A stretch of DNA of 64,000 nt from Hyphomonadaceae bacterium (GCA_024742355.1 JANSYM010000003.1:1-64000); one strand, 5' to 3'; shown: positions 7,986 to 17,475, counted from the stretch's first letter. Notes: generated by a model from the sequence alone, not told the origin. Translations and numbers: made by a program.

Positions 7986-8687
7986 TTAGTATTTCCGCGT
8001 GAGTTTCAAGCGCAACTGGCTGTCGGGTGACACGTCGGTGACGCCGAACAAGACACCGGTCGACAGGTCCCAATTGTCATTCACGCCCCAGACCGCGACG
8101 GGACCAATCTCATGCGTTTGCTCGTCCAGGTCGCGCCAGTCCGAGGTCGAGCCCAAAGATCCGAACCATTCAACGCCAAGCTTTGGGCCTTCGGCAAGTT
8201 TGGTCGTCGCCGAGCCGCGGGTCTGAACCAGAACACCGTCAGCCGGACCATTGCTGACCTGCTTGGTGGCGATGGCCTCGAATCGCAGCGTCCAGTTCTC
8301 GATATGCTTCCACTGATGCAGCCAGTGCACGGCAAGATCAGCCGGGCGGTCGTCAAAGCGATAACGGGCGTCAAATCGGAACCCTGACTGATATTTCTGG
8401 TCATCCGGCGTAACCTGCCAGACCAGTTCAGCGCGCACGAAATCCGCGTCGAAATCTGAATCATCAGTGTCGCGGAGCTGGCCGACGACCCGCCACCGCA
8501 TCTCGCCATTTATGGCTTGCTGATAGTGCAGGCGCTGTTTCAAACCGTCATCATCCGGATCAAATGTGGCGCGATATTCCCAGGCGCGATCGTCCGGATC
8601 GATGACCGGGCCAGCCACGCCGCTGGTATTCTGTGCCATGGCTGCCGGCGCAATGGACAAGGCAATTCCAATGATCGCGTACCGCAT
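7986..8687 (-). CDS. Secreted beta-rich protein, probably outer membrane
   Basis: A 233-residue protein whose start (MRYAIIGIALSIAPAAMAQ) is a clear signal peptide preceded by GGAGGAA on the minus strand. The mature part alternates short strands with aromatic and charged ends (YQSGFRFDARYRF, WTLRFEAIATKQV, LRLKLTRKY) and ends in an aromatic residue, as outer-membrane barrels do. I therefore infer a small barrel or copper-resistance-like outer-membrane protein, without a specific family. It ends four bases from the end of the EVE gene, facing it. Confidence 0.7.
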   Translation of the reverse strand: MRYAIIGIALSIAPAAMAQNTSGVAGPVIDPDDRAWEYRATFDPDDDGLKQRLHYQQAINGEMRWRVVGQLRDTDDSDFDADFVRAELVWQVTPDDQKYQSGFRFDARYRFDDRPADLAVHWLHQWKHIENWTLRFEAIATKQVSNGPADGVLVQTRGSATTKLAEGPKLGVEWFGSLGSTSDWRDLDEQTHEIGPVAVWGVNDNWDLSTGVLFGVTDVSPDSQLRLKLTRKY

Positions 8688-8788
8688 ATCTATTCCTCCC
8701 AACAGATCCGGACGAGGCGGTCCGTACACTGATCGAACCAGAAAAGCGAGATAGGAATTGATTCGATTGCACATGCCATCGACGGAGC

Positions 8789-9484
8789 TCAGTCGGTCAA
8801 TGCGTGCTCGACAATGGCCTGGCAGTGAATGAGTGCGGTGTCATAAGGCGGCAATGGGCTGTTTTCTTCGGTGATCAGCATGCCGAGTTCGGTACATCCC
8901 AGGATAATGCTGTCGCAGCCCTGATCCTTCAGCTCCTGGATGCTGTCCCGATAATACTGTTTCGCCTCGTCGCGGACCACGCCATGGGTCAAGTCTTCAA
9001 AGATGATTCGGCTGAGCTCGGCCTGAGTCTCGGCATCTGGAAGCATCGGGGTGAGACCCGTTTTTTCGATTAGGCGATCCTTGAAATAGGGCTGGGCCAT
9101 GGTGAACGCCGTGCCCAGCAGGCCGGGCTGTGTGCGGCCATCTGCGATCAGGCGCGCGCCGCAGGCATCGACAATGTGCAGGAAAGGCAAGTCGGTGGCA
9201 CCCTCGATCGCGTCAGCCACTGTGTGCAGCGTATTGCAGGCCAGGACGAGAAAGTCTGCGCCCGCCGCTTTCAGTCCTTTTGCTGCCGCGTCAAAACCGG
9301 CGCGGATAAACGGCCAGTCGCGCGTGTCATGCGCGCCATTATAGTCATGAAAATTGACCGAGTGGATGCGCATCTCGGCACTGTGATAGCCGCCGAGTCG
9401 TTCGCGCACCAATGCGTTGATCGTCTTGTAATAGATCAGCGTCGCTTCCGTGCTGACGCCGCCAATCATGCCAATTGTTTTCAT
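8789..9484 (-). CDS. Aspartate/glutamate racemase-family protein
   Basis: A 231-residue protein starting MKTIGMIGGVSTEATLIYY. The two catalytic cysteines of the PLP-independent racemases are present in LACNTLH (about residue 82) and LGCTELGML (about 195), with conserved HSVNF near residue 44. The family interconverts L and D forms of aspartate or related acids. The start chosen overlaps the stop of the upstream HAD phosphatase gene as ATGA, so the two are translationally coupled. A D-amino-acid role in cell-wall or regulatory metabolism is possible but not shown. Confidence 0.9.
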   Translation of the reverse strand: MKTIGMIGGVSTEATLIYYKTINALVRERLGGYHSAEMRIHSVNFHDYNGAHDTRDWPFIRAGFDAAAKGLKAAGADFLVLACNTLHTVADAIEGATDLPFLHIVDACGARLIADGRTQPGLLGTAFTMAQPYFKDRLIEKTGLTPMLPDAETQAELSRIIFEDLTHGVVRDEAKQYYRDSIQELKDQGCDSIILGCTELGMLITEENSPLPPYDTALIHCQAIVEHALTD

Positions 9485-10008
9485 CTTGAGCCATCCTCGA
9501 AACTGGCCAGCGCCCATTCGGCGAATTCATCCAGGCGGCCACCAGAGAACAGGAATCCACCGATTCCGGCCGCGTGAGCGGCGTCAATATCGGTTTGTTT
9601 GTCGCCAATCAAGAAACTGGCTTCGCGTTTCAGGGGAAATTCCGCCATCGCCTGGAGCAGCATTCCGGGCTTCGGTTTGCGATCAAAACTGTCCTTGCGA
9701 AACTTTGGATTGGTGCCTTCCGGATGGAACGGACAGGCATAGATTGCGTCGACCGCAGTCCCCGCTTCCTTGAACCCTTCGATCATGTGATCATGCACCG
9801 CTGACATGTCGTCCTCTGTGTAATGATCAAGGGCGATCCCGGATTGGTTGGTGACCACGAAAACGAACCAGCCACGCGCCTTGAACCGGGCGACGCAGGA
9901 CCGCGCACCGTCAATCCATTGCCAGTCCTCAACGCGGTGAACATAGCCGTGGTCGACATTGATGACGCCGTCTCGGTCAAGGAATAGAGCGGGTTTCTGC
10001 GCGGCCAT
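9481..10008 (-). CDS. HAD-IIIA phosphatase, GmhB/HisB-like
   Basis: A 175-residue HAD-family phosphatase: motif I is ALFLDRDGVIN (DxDG, residues about 9-15), motif II VTNQSG, a Lys in KPKPGML, and motif IV IGDKQTDIDAA. This resembles D-glycero-D-manno-heptose-1,7-bisphosphate phosphatase (GmhB) and histidinol-phosphate phosphatases. GmhB usually has a zinc loop with a C-x-H and a C-x-C pair; here CPFH is present but the second cysteine pair is replaced (PKFRKDSFDRK), so zinc binding is doubtful. It is coupled to the racemase gene by an ATGA overlap. The substrate is uncertain. Confidence 0.82.
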   Translation of the reverse strand: MAAQKPALFLDRDGVINVDHGYVHRVEDWQWIDGARSCVARFKARGWFVFVVTNQSGIALDHYTEDDMSAVHDHMIEGFKEAGTAVDAIYACPFHPEGTNPKFRKDSFDRKPKPGMLLQAMAEFPLKREASFLIGDKQTDIDAAHAAGIGGFLFSGGRLDEFAEWALASFEDGSR

Positions 10009-10131
10009 CTCTTTGCCTAACTCAGAGTCCCGTGCTGCGCGAGAGGCCTTGGCAGAAAAAGAAAATTCTGGTGCCTTGACGTCGGGGAGACCTGAAAACA
10101 GGCCCCTCTAACAGCCTTGGGAGGGCACCAA

Positions 10132-10407
10132 ATGGAACAATATATTCCTCTTATCTTGAACGCTGTCGGCGGATTGGTCATCGGACCGATCGTTTCCAAA
10201 GCGCTTGGCGGCAAAGGCGGAACGGGCGCGATTGCAGGCATTATTGGCGGCCTCGCCGGAGGCTATGGCATGAATGCCGCGGACATTGGCTTCCAGTCTC
10301 TGCTCGGCAATGAGGCGCTGATGGGCCATCTCAGCAGCTTCCTCAATGGCGGCGTTGGCGGCGGCATCATTGGCGGCATTCTCGGCCTGGTCACCAAAGG
10401 GCGCTAG
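10132..10407 (+). CDS. Small glycine-rich membrane protein
   Basis: A 91-residue protein starting at the ATG at 10132, preceded by GGGAGGG. It is almost wholly small and hydrophobic residues, with repeated glycine motifs (GGLVIGPIV, GIIGGLAGGYG, GGVGGGIIGGILGLV), suggesting two or three glycine-zipper membrane helices, as in small integral membrane proteins of the inner or outer membrane. No family is assigned. A strong hairpin terminator follows at 10431, so it is a monocistronic unit. Confidence 0.72.
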   Translation: MEQYIPLILNAVGGLVIGPIVSKALGGKGGTGAIAGIIGGLAGGYGMNAADIGFQSLLGNEALMGHLSSFLNGGVGGGIIGGILGLVTKGR

Positions 10408-10430
10408 GCCCCGATATCCGAGACTACAGG

Positions 10431-10457
10431 AAGGCGGTCCAGTCTGGGCCGCCTTTT
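10431..10457 (+). terminator. Rho-independent terminator
   Basis: AAGGCGGTCC pairs with GGGCCGCCTT (one G-U pair) across a four-base loop and is followed by TTCTA. It ends the glycine-rich protein gene and lies directly against the 3' end of the convergent MFS gene. Confidence 0.8.
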
Positions 10458-11741
10458 CTATTCAGCCGGGGCTGGGTCTTCTGCTGCGGATGCCGCGATC
10501 GCGCGGCGATTAATGCCAGCCCCAATCAGGAAGGGAATCACCGCGAGCGCCGTGATTACCCCGGCCAGCAGGAATGCGGCGCCGGCCGTATGAAACGGAT
10601 GATCCACGGGCAGGTTGGCAAAGTATTTCAGCGTCTGGGTCATCAGAACCGGGCTGAAGATCAGGGTGAACGCCATCATGCTGGCTTGTGCGCCCTGCAA
10701 CTCACCTTGCGCATTGCGAGGCGTCAGGGTCGATGTGATCGTGTTGATGGCGGGCATGGCCACGCCGCCAACTGCGGACACAAAGATGATCGCATACGCC
10801 ATCCATGGGGCGTCGGCAGCGGCAAAGAGGAGCAGTGCAATGGCATTCGCGACCAGTCCAAACAAGCCAGCGCGCATCGGTCCAAACCGTTTGATCAGAT
10901 AGCCGGTGAGCAGGGCCTGGCTGACCGCAGACCCGACACCCACGGCGGCGAGCGAGAGGCCAATCTCGAATTCAGACCAGTCATATCGAATCTCGCCGTG
11001 GAAATTCCAGGTCGAGGGATAAACGGCATGGGCGATCTGGAACAGGCCGATGGCGATGATGAACCAGGCCACGCGCGGCACTTTGGCGAAATGCACCATG
11101 CTGCCAAACGGATTGGCCCGGGCGAGGTCGAACTCGCGCCGGTCTTCCTTGCGCAGGCTTTCCGGCAGGATGAACAGGCCATAGAGGAAGTTGAGGCCGG
11201 CAATCCCGGCGGCGACAAAGAAAGGCAGGCGGGCATTCACCTCACCCAGCAGGCCACCAAAGACCGGGCCGAGAATGAAGCCGATGCCGAAGGCGGCGCC
11301 CATCATGCCAAACGCGCGCCCGCGGTCTTCCGGCTCGGTGACGTCGGCAATATAGGCATTGGCGACTGAATAAGTGCCCGAGAACAAGCCGCCGAGAAAA
11401 CGCCCGAGGAACAGCACCGACAGAGTCGGCGCCAGACCCATAATCAACAGGTCGACGCCGAGCATGCCGATCGAGGCCAGCAGAACCGGTCGCCGCCCAT
11501 AGCGATCCGACAGGCCGCCCAGGATCGGCATGGCAAAGAAATTCGCGATCGCAAAGGTCATGCTGAGCCAGCCGCCATAGACCACCGATTGCGCGGCCCC
11601 GAGGCCGGTCACGTCTTCCAGCAGCGCTGGCATGACGGGCATGATAATGCCGAACGACAACATGTTCATGATCACCGCGACGACGACGAAGAAGAAAGCG
11701 TTCTTGCCGGGCGGCTTGGTCGTCGGTTCGGTCTCGGTCAT
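10458..11741 (-). CDS. MFS transporter, TetA/TCR-like
   Basis: A 427-residue major facilitator with 12 predicted helices. The loop 2-3 signature GGLSDRYGRRPVLL (about 75-88) is the hallmark of the drug:H+ antiporter-1 group, and GIGFILGPVFGGLLG in helix 5 is the antiporter motif C. Overall it resembles TetA-type transporters of alphaproteobacteria, mostly of unknown substrate. The downstream EamA gene overlaps its start by ATGA on the minus strand, so the EamA gene is transcribed first and couples into this one. Confidence 0.88.
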   Translation of the reverse strand: MTETEPTTKPPGKNAFFFVVVAVIMNMLSFGIIMPVMPALLEDVTGLGAAQSVVYGGWLSMTFAIANFFAMPILGGLSDRYGRRPVLLASIGMLGVDLLIMGLAPTLSVLFLGRFLGGLFSGTYSVANAYIADVTEPEDRGRAFGMMGAAFGIGFILGPVFGGLLGEVNARLPFFVAAGIAGLNFLYGLFILPESLRKEDRREFDLARANPFGSMVHFAKVPRVAWFIIAIGLFQIAHAVYPSTWNFHGEIRYDWSEFEIGLSLAAVGVGSAVSQALLTGYLIKRFGPMRAGLFGLVANAIALLLFAAADAPWMAYAIIFVSAVGGVAMPAINTITSTLTPRNAQGELQGAQASMMAFTLIFSPVLMTQTLKYFANLPVDHPFHTAGAAFLLAGVITALAVIPFLIGAGINRRAIAASAAEDPAPAE

Positions 11742-12604
11742 TCAGAGGCTTTGCGTGAGCCCGGCGCCGGGGTCAAGACAGCAAGCCCGACCCCGCCCAG
11801 AATTGCCGCCGTCGACAGCGCAAAACGAAGTGTAATCGGCTCGGACAGGAACAGGACGCCGCCAATGGCTGCGATGGCGGGAACGGTCAGTTGGGCAATC
11901 CCGGCGCGGCTGGCGGAAATCTGCTTCACAACCTGATACCAGATGACATAACCAAGCCCGGACGTGATGGCGCCCGAGACCACAGCGATAAGTAGGCCGT
12001 CCGTCGGCGGAATCGGCTCCGGCATGCGCCAGAGTGCGGTAGCGAGAATCGGAAGCGCCAGGAGGCTGGCTCGAAGGAAATTACCGGTCGTCGCGGCGGT
12101 GGGATCCGTGCTCCCCCGCCCGAGCAGCGAGTAAGCCCCCCAGCCGATACCTGCCAGCGCCATAGACGCGGCGGCCCAGAGCGGCGGCGCTTCCAGGCTG
12201 GGCGAGACCAACCAGATCAGCGCGGCGACGGCCATCGAAAACCCGGCCCACTGCACCACTGACAGGCGTTCACCGCGCAGCAAGCCCCAGCCCAGCATGG
12301 TAATCTGAACCATGGCGAAGAGGATGATCGCGCCCATGCCCGCAGACAGGGCGATATAGGCATAGGAAAAGAACCCGGCATAAGCGAGCAGGGCCACGCC
12401 GCCAGCCCAGCTTCCGGCCGCACGTTTGCCCTGCATGCTGCAGATCAGCACCAGGATTGCCGCGCCGCTGGCCAGACGGACAAGTGCGAAACTGCCAGCG
12501 CCAATCTCTGTGCCGATAAGACCGAGGCGTCCGAGCACCGAATTGGCGGCAAAGGCGATCATGACGAGGGTCGTGATCAGGAAAAGACGCAAAGCGGCAG
12601 ACAT
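11738..12604 (-). CDS. EamA/DMT-family transporter
   Basis: A 288-residue inner-membrane protein with ten hydrophobic helices in two EamA repeats. I start it at the ATG at 12604 (MSAALRLFLITTLVMIAFAAN), which gives the classical helix 1 with AANSVLGR; the longer reading frame upstream is basic and does not look like a DMT N-terminus. The second repeat begins near ASMALAGIGWGAYSL. Members export amino acids, metabolites or drugs; the substrate is unknown here. Its stop overlaps the start of the MFS gene. Confidence 0.85.
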   Translation of the reverse strand: MSAALRLFLITTLVMIAFAANSVLGRLGLIGTEIGAGSFALVRLASGAAILVLICSMQGKRAAGSWAGGVALLAYAGFFSYAYIALSAGMGAIILFAMVQITMLGWGLLRGERLSVVQWAGFSMAVAALIWLVSPSLEAPPLWAAASMALAGIGWGAYSLLGRGSTDPTAATTGNFLRASLLALPILATALWRMPEPIPPTDGLLIAVVSGAITSGLGYVIWYQVVKQISASRAGIAQLTVPAIAAIGGVLFLSEPITLRFALSTAAILGGVGLAVLTPAPGSRKASE

Positions 12605-12650
12605 GCCGCCTGTTACGCGGCGCTGACGCGCGGTACCAGTAAAAACTGGG

Positions 12651-14642
12651 TTATTGCTCTCCCGGGCCCGCCAGCGTCGCAAACGCCATGCCGAGGTCGC
12701 GATAATAGCCGACGCGCGCCTGCTGTTCCGGATTGAGCTGGATGAGCTGGTCCGCCCCACGCAGGATTGCGGGCGTGCGGCCTTCATGCGCGATGGTCAT
12801 CATGTCGGACCAGAGGCGCGCCGGCAGGCCGCCACCCGTGACATCATTCATCGGCGTATCATCATCATTGCCGGTCCAGACGCCGCCAAGAAGCTCGGCG
12901 CTATAACCAACAAACCAGGCATCGCGGGAGGACTGGCTGGTGCCGGTCTTGCCGGCGATCGGCCAGCCATCAATCTGCGCGGCTTTGCCGGTGCCGGAGC
13001 GAATGACATCAGCCATCATCGCCGTCATCGTCTCGGCATTGCCACGATCATAGACGCTGGCAGGCTCATACTCGGCACGTTGATAGATAACATCGCCGCG
13101 CGTGGTTTCGATCGCCTCGATCAGGTACGGGTCGACCCGCCGGCCGCCGGTCATGAACGGGCCATAGGCGCGTGTCAGCTCCCACAGCGTCACCTCCTGG
13201 CTGCCCAGCGCGATTGACGGGAAAGGCTGCATGTCGGCGCTGATGCCGAATTTGCGGACCAGGTTGATGATCGATTCTTCGCTGGTTTCCTGGGCGAGCA
13301 AGGCGGCGATCGTGTTGAGACTGTCGCGCATCGCCTCGTTCACCGTGACCGGACCCATATGCGCCCGCGTGAAATTCTTCGGCGACCAGTCATCAATGGT
13401 CACCGGCTGGTCGATGCGCACATCATACGGGCTGATGCCGATATCGAGTGCGGCGGCATAGACGAAGGGTTTGAAGGCTGAGCCCGGCTGGCGGCGCGCC
13501 TGCGTGGCGCGATTGAACTGGTTTTTCGTATAGTCGCGGCCGCCATAAAGCGCGATCACCTGGCCGCGGCGATTCATCAGGATGGCGGCGGTTTGACCGG
13601 CGTTTGACTCTTCGCCTTCCGCTTCCATCCGCGTTTCCATGGCTTGCGAGACACTGGTCTGCAAGTCCGCATCAATGGTCAGACGGACGACCATATCGTC
13701 CGGCAGTTCGGGCAACAGTTCATTGGCGCGCTCGGTGGCGGCGTCGAGGATGAAGCCGTATTGCGGGTCCTGTTCCGGCTCGGGGGCGATTTTGACGTCC
13801 GCGGAGAGGGCAATCTGTGCGCTTTCAGGCGTGATGAACCCAGCCTGCAGCATCTCGGACAGGACATAGGCCTGACGCTGCTTGGCGCCTTCCATATTGT
13901 CATCCAGAGCGAGGCGCGACGGCGCCTTGGGCAAGGTCGCGAGCAGGCTCGCCTCGGCCAGGGTCAGGTCCTGCGGGTCCTTGTCGAAATAGAATCGTGA
14001 GGCGGCGCCAAGGCCATAGAAGCCGGAGCCAAAATAGACGCGGTTCAGATAGAGTTCGAGGATTTCGCTTTTGGAGAGCTTTTCCTCCAGCTGCCGTGCG
14101 AGCCGGACTTCCTGCGCCTTGCGCTTCAACGTCTGCTCTGGCGACAGGACCAGGTTCTTCACCAATTGCTGGGTGATGGTGGAGGCGCCGGATACGGTTT
14201 TGCCTGATACGACATTCGAGATGGCAGCACGCGCCATGGCCTGGGTATCAGCGCCGTCATGTTCGTAAAAGCGCTTGTCCTCGGCCGCGATGAAGGCGCG
14301 CGGGACGTGCGGGGGCAACTCATCCAGGGTGACGGCGCGGCCATAGCGCGGCCCCCTGATCGCCAGCGTTTTTCCATTGCGATCAACAAACTCGATGGCA
14401 GGCTCGCGATTGGCGTCCCAGAGCGCGGCCGTTTCCGGCAAGCTCGGCATGCCGCGATACAGGCTCTGCCAGTAGATCCACCCGGCCATCAGGCCAATCA
14501 CGGTCAGTCCGGAGCCTGTGATCAGGCCCCATTTCAAGATGGGTCGACCGCGGAAAAGCCGCATGGATGATCCCCGTTGCTTTGGTGCAGCGCGTTTGGG
14601 AGGCTGTTTCTTGAGCCCCGGTTTTCCATTGGAAGCTTTCAC
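12651..14642 (-). CDS. Penicillin-binding protein, class A (PBP1A type)
   Basis: A 663-residue bifunctional peptidoglycan synthase: basic cytoplasmic tail, one membrane helix (about 36-56), a GT51 glycosyltransferase domain with AAEDKRFYEHDG and the STITQQLVKNL motif, then a transpeptidase domain with SAFK (Ser388), SLN and KTGTS. It polymerises and cross-links lipid II in the periplasm. The linker is short, with no obvious OB/ODD domain, so it is smaller than E. coli PBP1A. The gene appears monocistronic, about 100 bases from the thioredoxin-like gene. Confidence 0.95.
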   Translation of the reverse strand: MKASNGKPGLKKQPPKRAAPKQRGSSMRLFRGRPILKWGLITGSGLTVIGLMAGWIYWQSLYRGMPSLPETAALWDANREPAIEFVDRNGKTLAIRGPRYGRAVTLDELPPHVPRAFIAAEDKRFYEHDGADTQAMARAAISNVVSGKTVSGASTITQQLVKNLVLSPEQTLKRKAQEVRLARQLEEKLSKSEILELYLNRVYFGSGFYGLGAASRFYFDKDPQDLTLAEASLLATLPKAPSRLALDDNMEGAKQRQAYVLSEMLQAGFITPESAQIALSADVKIAPEPEQDPQYGFILDAATERANELLPELPDDMVVRLTIDADLQTSVSQAMETRMEAEGEESNAGQTAAILMNRRGQVIALYGGRDYTKNQFNRATQARRQPGSAFKPFVYAAALDIGISPYDVRIDQPVTIDDWSPKNFTRAHMGPVTVNEAMRDSLNTIAALLAQETSEESIINLVRKFGISADMQPFPSIALGSQEVTLWELTRAYGPFMTGGRRVDPYLIEAIETTRGDVIYQRAEYEPASVYDRGNAETMTAMMADVIRSGTGKAAQIDGWPIAGKTGTSQSSRDAWFVGYSAELLGGVWTGNDDDTPMNDVTGGGLPARLWSDMMTIAHEGRTPAILRGADQLIQLNPEQQARVGYYRDLGMAFATLAGPGEQ

Positions 14643-14748
14643 GCCCGCTCACCTTTCGCGTAAACCTTCAGGCTGGCTTACTGACGAGAAATTGAGGCAG
14701 GGTGAAGGCGAAGAGTTTAACCAAAACTTAGCGACCAGGCCGCTCAGC

Positions 14749-15225
14749 TTATCGCAGAACCGGGCAGTTCGGGCCGTCTGGCGCGCGCTCGCCGGGCGTG
14801 CCTTGTTCGGCCAGCATTTTGGCGAGGCGCAACTGCCCTTTAATCGCTTTCGCGGTCATCGGACGCATGAAACAGGTCAGCGGCTCGCCATTGTCAGCCG
14901 CCACAGCAACGGCAATGCCGGTCACGCCGCCATACCAGTCCCAGAGATAGGCGACCTGGTGCTCGTCGGCGAGCAGCAATAGCTCGGTCTGCACCTCGGC
15001 GCGTTCGACCGGTGTCGAACTTGGCCGGATGCGCGTGACGTCAAGATCCACACGCTCAATCGACCCCGCGTCGAAGGCCTCCATGGCTTCTTCAAGCCGC
15101 GGGTTCAGGATCTGACAATTGGGGCACCAGTCGGCGGTGAAATTGATGACCTTCACAGACGGCTCCGCCGCTGCCGACAGGGTGGCGCCAAGGCTGAGGA
15201 ACAGGGCTGTGAGCAACGTACGCAT
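14749..15225 (-). CDS. Periplasmic thioredoxin-fold protein
   Basis: A 158-residue protein with a signal peptide (about 1-20, ASAAA-E like) and a thioredoxin start VKVINFTADWCPNCQIL. The redox motif is CPNC, preceded by W as in thioredoxins. After residue 70 it is shorter and less canonical than thioredoxin, with two more cysteines (LTCFM and PNCPV at the C-terminus). It is probably a membrane-associated or periplasmic disulfide reductase or a DsbD/TlpA-like helper. Partner unknown. Confidence 0.82.
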   Translation of the reverse strand: MRTLLTALFLSLGATLSAAAEPSVKVINFTADWCPNCQILNPRLEEAMEAFDAGSIERVDLDVTRIRPSSTPVERAEVQTELLLLADEHQVAYLWDWYGGVTGIAVAVAADNGEPLTCFMRPMTAKAIKGQLRLAKMLAEQGTPGERAPDGPNCPVLR

Positions 15226-15294
15226 ATCGGTGTCTATCTCCGCAATAGCCCGTCTCCTAGCATGGAAGCTGGCAATGCGGCGATCACAGTGGCG

Positions 15295-16596
15295 TTATGA
15301 ACTGCGTCCGAATACGCGGGTGAAGATATAGTCGACCCGCTGGAAGTGATAGCCATCGTCAAACAGGCTTTCGAGCTTCTCGTCGGAAAGCTTGGCGGTG
15401 ACATCCGCATCGGCCTTCAGGTGGTCAAGGAATGCGCCTTCACCCGCCCAGGTCTTCATCGCGTTGCGCTGGACCATGCGATAGCTGTCTTCGCGGCTGT
15501 TCCCGGCTTCAACCAGAGCCAGCAGGACACGCTGCGAATTGTGCAGACCGCCCATCTTGTCCATCACCGCCTGCATATTGTCGGGATAGACCAGCAGGTT
15601 TTCGATCACGCCGGCGAGGCGATGCAGCGCGAAATCCAGGTGGATTGTTGTGTCCGGGCCAATGCCGCGCTCGACCGAGGAATGCGAGATATCGCGCTCA
15701 TGCCAGAGGGCGACATTCTCCATCGCAGGCACGACGGCCATGCGGACCAGACGCGCCAGACCGGTCAGGTTCTCAGTCAGCACCGGATTACGCTTGTGCG
15801 GCATCGCGGAGGAGCCCTTCTGGCCCTTGGAGAAAAATTCTTCGGCTTCGTAGAGCTCGGTGCGCTGCAAATGGCGGATTTCGACAGCGAGGCGCTCAAT
15901 CGAGGAGGCGATCACGCCGAGCGCCGCAAAATAAGCCGCATGACGATCGCGTGGAATGACCTGCGTCGACACCGGCTCTGGCGTCAGGCCGAGTTTTTCC
16001 GAGACATATTCCTCAATGCGCGGGTCGATATTGGCGAATGTGCCGACCGCTCCGGAAATAGCGCAAGTCGCGACTTCCTCACGTGCGGTTTCAAGACGTT
16101 TTTTGGCGCGCTGGAACTCTGCATGGAACGTGGCAAGCTTGATCCCGAACGTGGTCGGCTCGGCATGGATGCCATGGCTGCGCCCAATGGTCGGAGTCAT
16201 TTTGTGCTCGAACGCGCGCTTTTCCAGCGCTGCGAGGACACGGTCGAGGCCTTCCATCATCAGGTCTGTGGCCCGTACCAATTGGACATTCAGGCAGGTG
16301 TCGAGCACGTCTGAACTGGTCATGCCCTTGTGCAGGAAGCGCGCCGGTTCGCCGACATGTTCAGCAACATTGGTCAGGAAGGCGATGACATCGTGTTTCA
16401 CCTCGGCCTCGATCTCATCGATCCGCGCGACTTCGAAGGCGCCTTTCTCGCGAACCACGGCACTGGTGCCGGCGGGGATCTGGCCGAGCTCTTCCATCGC
16501 TTCGGCAGCGAGGGTCTCGATCTCGAGCCAGATGCCATACTTGCTTTCCGGTTCCCAGATGGCGGTCATGGCGGGGCGGGCATAGCGAGGGATCAT
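15295..16596 (-). CDS. purB: Adenylosuccinate lyase
   Basis: A 433-residue member of the fumarase/aspartase superfamily acting in purine synthesis (SAICAR to AICAR, and adenylosuccinate to AMP). The start MIPRYARPAMTAIWEPESKYG matches other bacterial PurB N-termini, so the longer frame upstream is not used. Signature motifs are TSSDVLDTCLNVQL, GRSHGIHAEP and the mobile loop GSSAMPHKRNP with the catalytic serine. Length is normal. It stands alone on the minus strand. Confidence 0.96.
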   Translation of the reverse strand: MIPRYARPAMTAIWEPESKYGIWLEIETLAAEAMEELGQIPAGTSAVVREKGAFEVARIDEIEAEVKHDVIAFLTNVAEHVGEPARFLHKGMTSSDVLDTCLNVQLVRATDLMMEGLDRVLAALEKRAFEHKMTPTIGRSHGIHAEPTTFGIKLATFHAEFQRAKKRLETAREEVATCAISGAVGTFANIDPRIEEYVSEKLGLTPEPVSTQVIPRDRHAAYFAALGVIASSIERLAVEIRHLQRTELYEAEEFFSKGQKGSSAMPHKRNPVLTENLTGLARLVRMAVVPAMENVALWHERDISHSSVERGIGPDTTIHLDFALHRLAGVIENLLVYPDNMQAVMDKMGGLHNSQRVLLALVEAGNSREDSYRMVQRNAMKTWAGEGAFLDHLKADADVTAKLSDEKLESLFDDGYHFQRVDYIFTRVFGRSS

Positions 16597-16767
16597 GGCA
16601 AGGCTTCCAGCGTTGAAGGCGGGTGTGATGCGCCGGGCTATAGTCCGCTCTGCCACTAATCGCAATTGCAGCGCTGTCGCATGCGCTCGGAGATCGCTAA
16701 AACTCGATCGAACCGGTTTACCTCGCATCAAAACCGCCACGCTAGAATGTGCTGATAGGAGCGTGGG

Positions 16768-17475
16768 ATGAAACAGATCGCACTGAGTTCAATATTGGTC
16801 CTCGCGATGGCGGGTAGCGCATTGGCGCAGGCGTCGGATGGCCCGCCTGCGGATGCAGCGCCCGGCGCGTGCTTTGCCCGAATCGTAACGTCTCAGGCTG
16901 TGGAGCGCGTGACCGAGCGGGTGATCGACACCAAGGCGAGGGTCGAGGTCCGAACCATTCCAGCGCAATTCGAAACCGTGCAGGAAAGAGTCCTCATTCG
17001 CGAAGGCACGACGGTCTACAAGTCGGTGCCGGCTGTGTTCAAAACCGTCGCTGAAGAGATCGAGATCGAACCAGGCCTGACCAAGACCGTGATGAAACAG
17101 GTCCTCGTCGAACCGGCCCGGGTCATCGAGGACGTGATTGAGCCGCAATACGACGTGATCGAGGTGCAGAAACTGATTGCACCGGCCCGCGAAGAGCGGA
17201 TCGAGATCCCGGCCACCTATAAGACAGTTGAACGCGATATCGCGCGTGGCGGAACAGCGGCGTGGGTGCCAATCTTGTGCGAGGACAATGCAAGTCCGTC
17301 GAAGATTGCTGAAATTCAGACCGCTTTGACCGAGGCCGGTCACCCGATTGAAATTGATGGAAAATTTGGCCCACAAACCTTCGCGGCGATGAAAGCCTTT
17401 CAGCTTGAGCAGGGCCTACCGGTCGGTGTGCTCACCGTCTCGACGGTTGAGCGTCTTGGCGTTTCGCCGACTTAA
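16768..17475 (+). CDS. Secreted protein with beta-repeats and a peptidoglycan-binding domain
   Basis: A 235-residue protein with signal peptide ([21 protein letters not shown]) and a middle region (about 40-155) made of degenerate repeats around P-A-x-F/Y-x-T-V ([36 protein letters not shown]). The C-terminal 65 residues form a PG_binding_1 domain ([33 protein letters not shown]). It is probably a periplasmic envelope protein tethered to murein; similar repeat proteins occur in alphaproteobacteria, but the role is unknown. It ends in a 4-base TTAA overlap with ispH. Confidence 0.8.
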   Translation: MKQIALSSILVLAMAGSALAQASDGPPADAAPGACFARIVTSQAVERVTERVIDTKARVEVRTIPAQFETVQERVLIREGTTVYKSVPAVFKTVAEEIEIEPGLTKTVMKQVLVEPARVIEDVIEPQYDVIEVQKLIAPAREERIEIPATYKTVERDIARGGTAAWVPILCEDNASPSKIAEIQTALTEAGHPIEIDGKFGPQTFAAMKAFQLEQGLPVGVLTVSTVERLGVSPT

